Below, one piece after another: positions 51,574 to 55,125 of a stretch of DNA of 55,125 bases. The position numbers were made by a program, and so were the translations under genes. Below the pieces are notes generated by a model. That model did no database searches. It was not told the DNA's origin and saw only the letters and a list, made by a program, of their open reading frames with translations. Numbering within the stretch: position 1 is the stretch's first letter; every line of letters begins with the position of its first letter. Source of the stretch: Roseicyclus sp. (GTDB taxonomy: Bacteria > Pseudomonadota > Alphaproteobacteria > Rhodobacterales > Rhodobacteraceae); NCBI GenBank assembly GCA_018401965.1, contig JAGYJU010000022.1, forward strand, positions 1 through 55,125. Direction: 5' to 3'.

Positions 51574-52883
51574 CGTCTTCCCCCCCGCCTGACCGCGACG
51601 CCGAAGACACGGCCGCCACCAAGGGCGGGCCGATGCGTGCGCTTGTGCTGCATCCCGACATCAAATCCGACCGCGACCGCCGCGATCCCGGCCCGGCGCT
51701 TGCGGAAGCGGTGGCGCTGGCCGCGGCCTTGCCCGACCTGGAGGTTGCGGATGCGCTGATCGTGCGGTTGCCGCGCGCGCAGCCGGGGTTGTTGTTCGGC
51801 ACCGGCAAGATCGCGGACCTGAAGGCGCAGATCGCGGCGCTGGACGTGGGGCTGGTGCTGATCGACGGGCCGGTGACCCCGGTGCAGCAGCGCAACCTGG
51901 AAAAGGAATGGGGCGTCAAGCTGTTGGATCGCACCGGGCTGATCCTTGAAATCTTTGCCGACCGCGCCGCTACCCGCGAGGGCGTGTTGCAGGTGGAACT
52001 TGCCGCGCTCAGCTATCAGCGCACCCGGTTGGTGCGGGCCTGGACCCACCTGGAACGCCAGCGCGGCGGGCTTGGGTTCGTGGGGGGGCCTGGCGAAACC
52101 CAGATCGAGGCCGACCGGCGCGCCATCGATGACGCGGTGACGCGGATCCGGCGGCAATTGTCCCGCGTGGTCAAGACGCGAGAATTGCACCGCAAGGCCC
52201 GCAAGAAGATACCCTATCCCATCGTCGCGCTGGTGGGCTATACCAATGCCGGAAAATCCACCCTGTTCAACCACCTGACCGGGGCGGAGGTGATGGCCAA
52301 GGACATGCTGTTCGCCACGCTTGATCCCACGATGCGCGCCGTGGCCTTGCCCGATGGCACCGAGGTCATCTTGTCCGACACGGTGGGCTTCATCTCGGAC
52401 CTGCCGACGCAATTGGTGGCGGCGTTTCGCGCCACGCTGGAAGAGGTGCTGGATGCCGATCTGATCGTGCATGTGCGCGACATCTCGCATCCCGAAACCG
52501 AGGAACAGGCGCGCGACGTGATGACGATCCTGCGCGACCTGGGCGTGGGCGAGGGTGCGCCGCTGCTGGAAATCTGGAACAAGATCGACCGGGTCGAGCC
52601 CGACCGGGCCGAGGCGCTGCGCAGCATGGCCGACCGGCGCGACACGGTGTTCGCGGTCTCTGCCCTGACCGGTGAAGGCGTGGCCGCGATGTTGGCGGCG
52701 GTGGCGCAAACCCTGTCGCCGCCGCGGCATCACAGCGAGGTGGCGCTTGCCCATGCCGATGGCCGCCGCCGGGCCTGGCTGTTCGATCAGGGCGTGGTCG
52801 AGCACGAGACAGCGGGGGCAGAGGACACGATCCTGACCGTGCTCTGGACCGACCGGCAGGAACAGGCGTTCCGGCGGCTATAG
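51570..52883 (+). CDS. hflX: Ribosome-associated GTPase HflX
   Basis: A 437-residue GTPase that splits stalled ribosomes after stress. The N-terminal HflX domain (about 20-195) includes [14 protein letters not shown] and [14 protein letters not shown]. The G domain has G1 [12 protein letters not shown]2 around [13 protein letters not shown]3 [10 protein letters not shown] and G4 NKID, followed by a short C-terminal part. Start: GTG at 51570 overlaps the hfq stop and implies coupling; an internal ATG at 51633 (MRALVLHP) is the alternative and would remove a poorly conserved proline-rich leader. Confidence 0.93.
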   Translation: MTSSPPPDRDAEDTAATKGGPMRALVLHPDIKSDRDRRDPGPALAEAVALAAALPDLEVADALIVRLPRAQPGLLFGTGKIADLKAQIAALDVGLVLIDGPVTPVQQRNLEKEWGVKLLDRTGLILEIFADRAATREGVLQVELAALSYQRTRLVRAWTHLERQRGGLGFVGGPGETQIEADRRAIDDAVTRIRRQLSRVVKTRELHRKARKKIPYPIVALVGYTNAGKSTLFNHLTGAEVMAKDMLFATLDPTMRAVALPDGTEVILSDTVGFISDLPTQLVAAFRATLEEVLDADLIVHVRDISHPETEEQARDVMTILRDLGVGEGAPLLEIWNKIDRVEPDRAEALRSMADRRDTVFAVSALTGEGVAAMLAAVAQTLSPPRHHSEVALAHADGRRRAWLFDQGVVEHETAGAEDTILTVLWTDRQEQAFRRL

Positions 52884-52889
52884 CCCAAG

Positions 52890-52915
52890 AAAAACCCCGC
52901 AGTTTGGCTGCGGGG
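52890..52915 (-). terminator. Terminator for the outer membrane protein gene
   Basis: CCCCGCAG (52895-52902) and CTGCGGGG (52908-52915) make a perfect 8-bp stem with a 5-base loop; on the minus strand TTTTT follows (52894-52890). It lies 44 bp after the OMP stop and just beyond the hflX stop, so it may also serve the plus strand weakly. Confidence 0.75.
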
Positions 52916-52959
52916 GGCGAGGCATTCGGGATTGTGGTGGGCCCCTGCAAGGGTCCGCG

Positions 52960-54051
52960 TCAGAAACGGAAGCCGACGCGAAGGCCGAGGGCAAGGATCT
53001 CGTTGTCGTCGAAGGAGATGGCCCCACTACGGGAATTCACGATCTGATCACCCGGCTGCCCGTAGGTCAAACCCGCAGAGATGGTCATGTTGTCGCGATC
53101 ATAGCGGCCGGCCAGTGTGATCGTGTCGAAGCCTGTGGTGGGTGCCAAGGCGGTGTCAGACGGGGTCGCGCCAGGCGTGCGGTGCTGGTAACTGATCGAG
53201 CCCGACCAGGTCTCGGTGAAGCGGCGGCCAAGACCGATTTGGTAGGTGGTGGAATCGCTGGTAAAATTCACGTAGCGGCCGGTGGTTGTCGTCAAGTTGA
53301 ACCCGTCCCACCACTGGTGCCGGACCGAGCCAAAAAGCAGCGTATCCTCGGCAATGCCGGTCTGGAACTCGAGGTTCAGGCTTTCGGGGATTTCGACTGA
53401 AAATGTAGTTGGCGTCGCAGCAAGCGCGACTGCCCCGGTGTTTGGGACGAAAGCCTGCTCGGTCCCGTCGAAATCAAGGTCGATTGCCGAATTGTAGGTG
53501 AGCGCGACGCGCAGCGCGATTTCGGGCATTTCATAGGCCGCCCCGACAAGGTAGCCGATGCCGATGTCGCTGGAGGCCCGAAGTTGGTGAAACAAGACGC
53601 CACTGACATTTGTGTAGACTGACCCCGTCCCCTCAAGGGCGCGGATACCGGCATGGGCGCTGAAGCCGTTCCCGAATTCGTAGCGTGCAATCACGGTCAG
53701 CGCGTCCGTTTCAACCGTCGCGTTCCCGCCAAAGAACGGATTGCCGGACGTGTAACCAACATCTGCACCGATGGGCGTGTCATAGATAACGGCAAAGGAC
53801 AGGTTGTCGTTGATGCGGGCCCTATAGGCGAAACCCGGTAGGGTATAATCGCGCAGTGGATTGGATGGAACCAGCGCATTTGCGGTGCCCGCGCTGGGGC
53901 GCACGGAGCCAAAGGACAGTTCGACATACTGTCCGGTTGCCCCAACTTCCTCGAACAGCACCCGCGTGCTTTGGTCCGTGCGGCTGAGATCGGCCTGCGC
54001 GATGGTGGTCGTGGCCAAAAGCGCCGCGGTGGCGGTGGCGATACGATACAT
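52960..54051 (-). CDS. OmpP1/FadL/TodX-family outer membrane protein
   Basis: A 363-residue predicted beta-barrel. It has a Sec signal peptide (about residues 1-20, ending in IAQA), alternating hydrophobic and polar strands such as RYDRDNMTISAGLTYG and ILALGLRVGFRF, and an aromatic C-terminal residue (F) as needed for outer-membrane insertion. The family takes up long-chain fatty acids or aromatic hydrocarbons. ATG 54051 follows GGGAGGA; a start at 54069 would be less well placed. GC content and codon use seem slightly lower than in the neighbours. A sigma-70 type promoter can be placed at 54087-54116. The substrate is not known. Confidence 0.8.
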   Translation of the reverse strand: MYRIATATAALLATTTIAQADLSRTDQSTRVLFEEVGATGQYVELSFGSVRPSAGTANALVPSNPLRDYTLPGFAYRARINDNLSFAVIYDTPIGADVGYTSGNPFFGGNATVETDALTVIARYEFGNGFSAHAGIRALEGTGSVYTNVSGVLFHQLRASSDIGIGYLVGAAYEMPEIALRVALTYNSAIDLDFDGTEQAFVPNTGAVALAATPTTFSVEIPESLNLEFQTGIAEDTLLFGSVRHQWWDGFNLTTTTGRYVNFTSDSTTYQIGLGRRFTETWSGSISYQHRTPGATPSDTALAPTTGFDTITLAGRYDRDNMTISAGLTYGQPGDQIVNSRSGAISFDDNEILALGLRVGFRF

Positions 54052-54086
54052 GGATGTCCTCCCCGACATGTCTTTTCCCGTTCGGC

Positions 54087-54116
54087 GATAAATTGAAACC
54101 GGGTCAGTTCGGTCAA
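54087..54116 (-). promoter_or_regulatory. Promoter candidate for the outer membrane protein gene
   Basis: On the minus strand TTGACC (54116-54111), an 18-base spacer and TTTATC (54092-54087) resemble -35 and -10 elements, about 36 bp before the start codon. Confidence 0.4.
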
Positions 54117-54196
54117 TTCTTCCGCTACGTCAGCGGGCAAGAAGCCATGCCAAAACGGCGAAAATGTGTCAGATTTGCTACAGCTTCGGGCTGGGG

Positions 54197-55102
54197 TCAG
54201 CGGCTGCGCCGCTGGCTCGTCAGGATGTTCAGGTAATTGGCCGCAAAGATCAGGATCGCACCCAGGATCACCCCCCATTGCAGCGGTTCGGCATAGACCA
54301 GCATGCCGATCACCGCGATGGCGGGCAGGCGGGCGAAATCCATCGGCATCACCACTGAGGCGGGCGCGATGGACAGCGCCGTGGTCAGGCAGAAATGCGC
54401 GGTCAACCCGCCAAACCCGATCACCGCCAGCCAGGGCAGCATCGCCAGCGACGGCCATGCCATGTCGCCATCCCACAAACAGGCGACCAGGCCGATGATC
54501 AGCTGCATCGCCGTCAGGTAGAACAGGATGCAGGTGATGCTTTCCGTGCGCGTCAACCGCTTGGTGAAAATCGCCGTGGTGGCGAAGAACACCGCCGCCG
54601 TGGCCGCCGCCACCATGCCGAGGCTGATCGGTTGCGCGCCCGGTTGCACCACGATCAACACGCCCGCAAAGCCCAAAAGCCCCGCGGCGACTTTCCAACC
54701 CGTCAGGCGTTCGCCCAGAAACAGCGCCGCAAACACCATGGTCCACAGGGGCGAGGTGAATTCGAGCGCGAAAACCAACGCCAAGGGCGCGACCGTGATG
54801 GCGTAGAACCACAGGTTCTGGCCGGTGAAATGCGCCAGGTTGCGCAAACCGTGCACGCCAAGGTGCCGCCGCGTGATCTGGTGCAAGGTGCCTGCCGCCC
54901 AGCCCACCGCCAAAACCACGACCAGCCCGATCATCGAGCGGTATGTCATCATCTCGAAGGTGTCGAGTTCCAGCGAGGCCGCGCGCCCCGCCATCGCCAT
55001 CGCGGAAAAGGCGATGATCGCGCCCAGCATCCAGATCGCCGCGCGCAGCGGGTTGTGCGGGGTGTCGAAACCCGGTGCCGCATTGGGGGGGGAGATGGCC
55101 AT
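54197..55102 (-). CDS. DMT-superfamily EamA permease
   Basis: A 301-residue inner-membrane protein with about ten helices in two EamA repeats. Repeat 1 runs from LRAAIWMLGAIIAFSAMAMAG to FAGVLIVVQPG; repeat 2 from LGMVAAATAAVFFATTAIFTKRL to GVILGAILIFAANYLNIL. The segment ALEFTSPLWTMVFAALFLGERLT is the usual EamA helix 4-5 pattern. Such proteins export metabolites or amino acids; the substrate is not predictable here. The 145-bp space between it and the OMP gene carries that gene's promoter only. No gene starts in the last 23 bases of the window. Confidence 0.87.
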   Translation of the reverse strand: MAISPPNAAPGFDTPHNPLRAAIWMLGAIIAFSAMAMAGRAASLELDTFEMMTYRSMIGLVVVLAVGWAAGTLHQITRRHLGVHGLRNLAHFTGQNLWFYAITVAPLALVFALEFTSPLWTMVFAALFLGERLTGWKVAAGLLGFAGVLIVVQPGAQPISLGMVAAATAAVFFATTAIFTKRLTRTESITCILFYLTAMQLIIGLVACLWDGDMAWPSLAMLPWLAVIGFGGLTAHFCLTTALSIAPASVVMPMDFARLPAIAVIGMLVYAEPLQWGVILGAILIFAANYLNILTSQRRSR

Positions 55103-55125
55103 GCTAAAGCCCCGCCGCCTTGGCC

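Noticed and set aside
1..55125. CRISPR arrays, tRNA or rRNA genes, prophage genes
   Set aside because: No regularly spaced repeats, no cloverleaf-like conserved tRNA segments and no phage structural genes were found on reading through; a tRNAscan or CRISPR search was not possible here.

Overview
The window (about 55 kb, GC-rich, with stop/start overlaps of the ATGA and GTGA type) looks like chromosome of an alphaproteobacterium of the Rhodobacteraceae/Roseobacter group. This rests on the many TRAP transporters, a soxBDAG sarcosine oxidase operon, the ccmI-ruvX-DUF1289 run, and the order trkA-trkH-hfq-hflX. No rRNA, tRNA, CRISPR array or phage module was seen.

Layout. (1) 1-9 kb: the 3' part of a dihydroxyacetone kinase gene, a fused HyuA-HyuB (5-oxoprolinase type) gene and, divergent from it, a DctP-DctQ-DctM TRAP operon that runs by 4-base overlaps into a winged-helix regulator and a BASS-like carrier. 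(2) 9-20 kb: a lignin-aromatic cluster. It holds a LigM-type tetrahydrofolate-dependent O-demethylase, a beta-ketoacyl-CoA-hydrolase-like amidohydrolase, feruloyl-CoA synthetase, acyl-CoA dehydrogenase, DUF3237 protein, a MarR regulator of the CouR/FerR/HcaR kind, a TRAP system and a crotonase. Related operator-like sequences sit in front of most of these transcription units. (3) 20-26 kb: a TAXI-type TRAP system, a LysR regulator and a tartrate/D-malate dehydrogenase. (4) 26-29 kb: a double SnoaL-like exported protein, a possible 43-residue peptide, a TetR regulator with two matching operators, and a DUF418 membrane protein.

(5) 29-35 kb: two nearly identical ISAzo13-family elements in inverted orientation, each with its own 3-bp target duplication and each inserted at the stop codon of a gene in a convergent pair. 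Between them lie a toxin-antitoxin pair with nonsense codons in both genes, a frameshifted dusA, a TauE/SafE permease and a PhyH-like dioxygenase. (6) 35-55 kb: mostly core genes: DUF1289, ruvX, ccmI, soxBDAG, sodB, a host-attachment-type protein, a LOG-family protein, a LysM protein (frameshifted), an Atm1-type ABC exporter (two frameshifts), trkA-trkH, hfq-hflX, an OmpP1/FadL-like outer membrane protein and an EamA permease.

How the genes may work together. Region 2 can be read as uptake of hydroxycinnamates by the TRAP system, CoA activation, side-chain shortening to a vanillate-type acid, and O-demethylation by LigM, with the MarR protein sensing the CoA thioester. The single-base frameshifts in dusA, the LysM gene, the ABC exporter and the second IS copy all lie between 31.9 and 47.2 kb. 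They should be checked as possible assembly errors before being called true pseudogenes.
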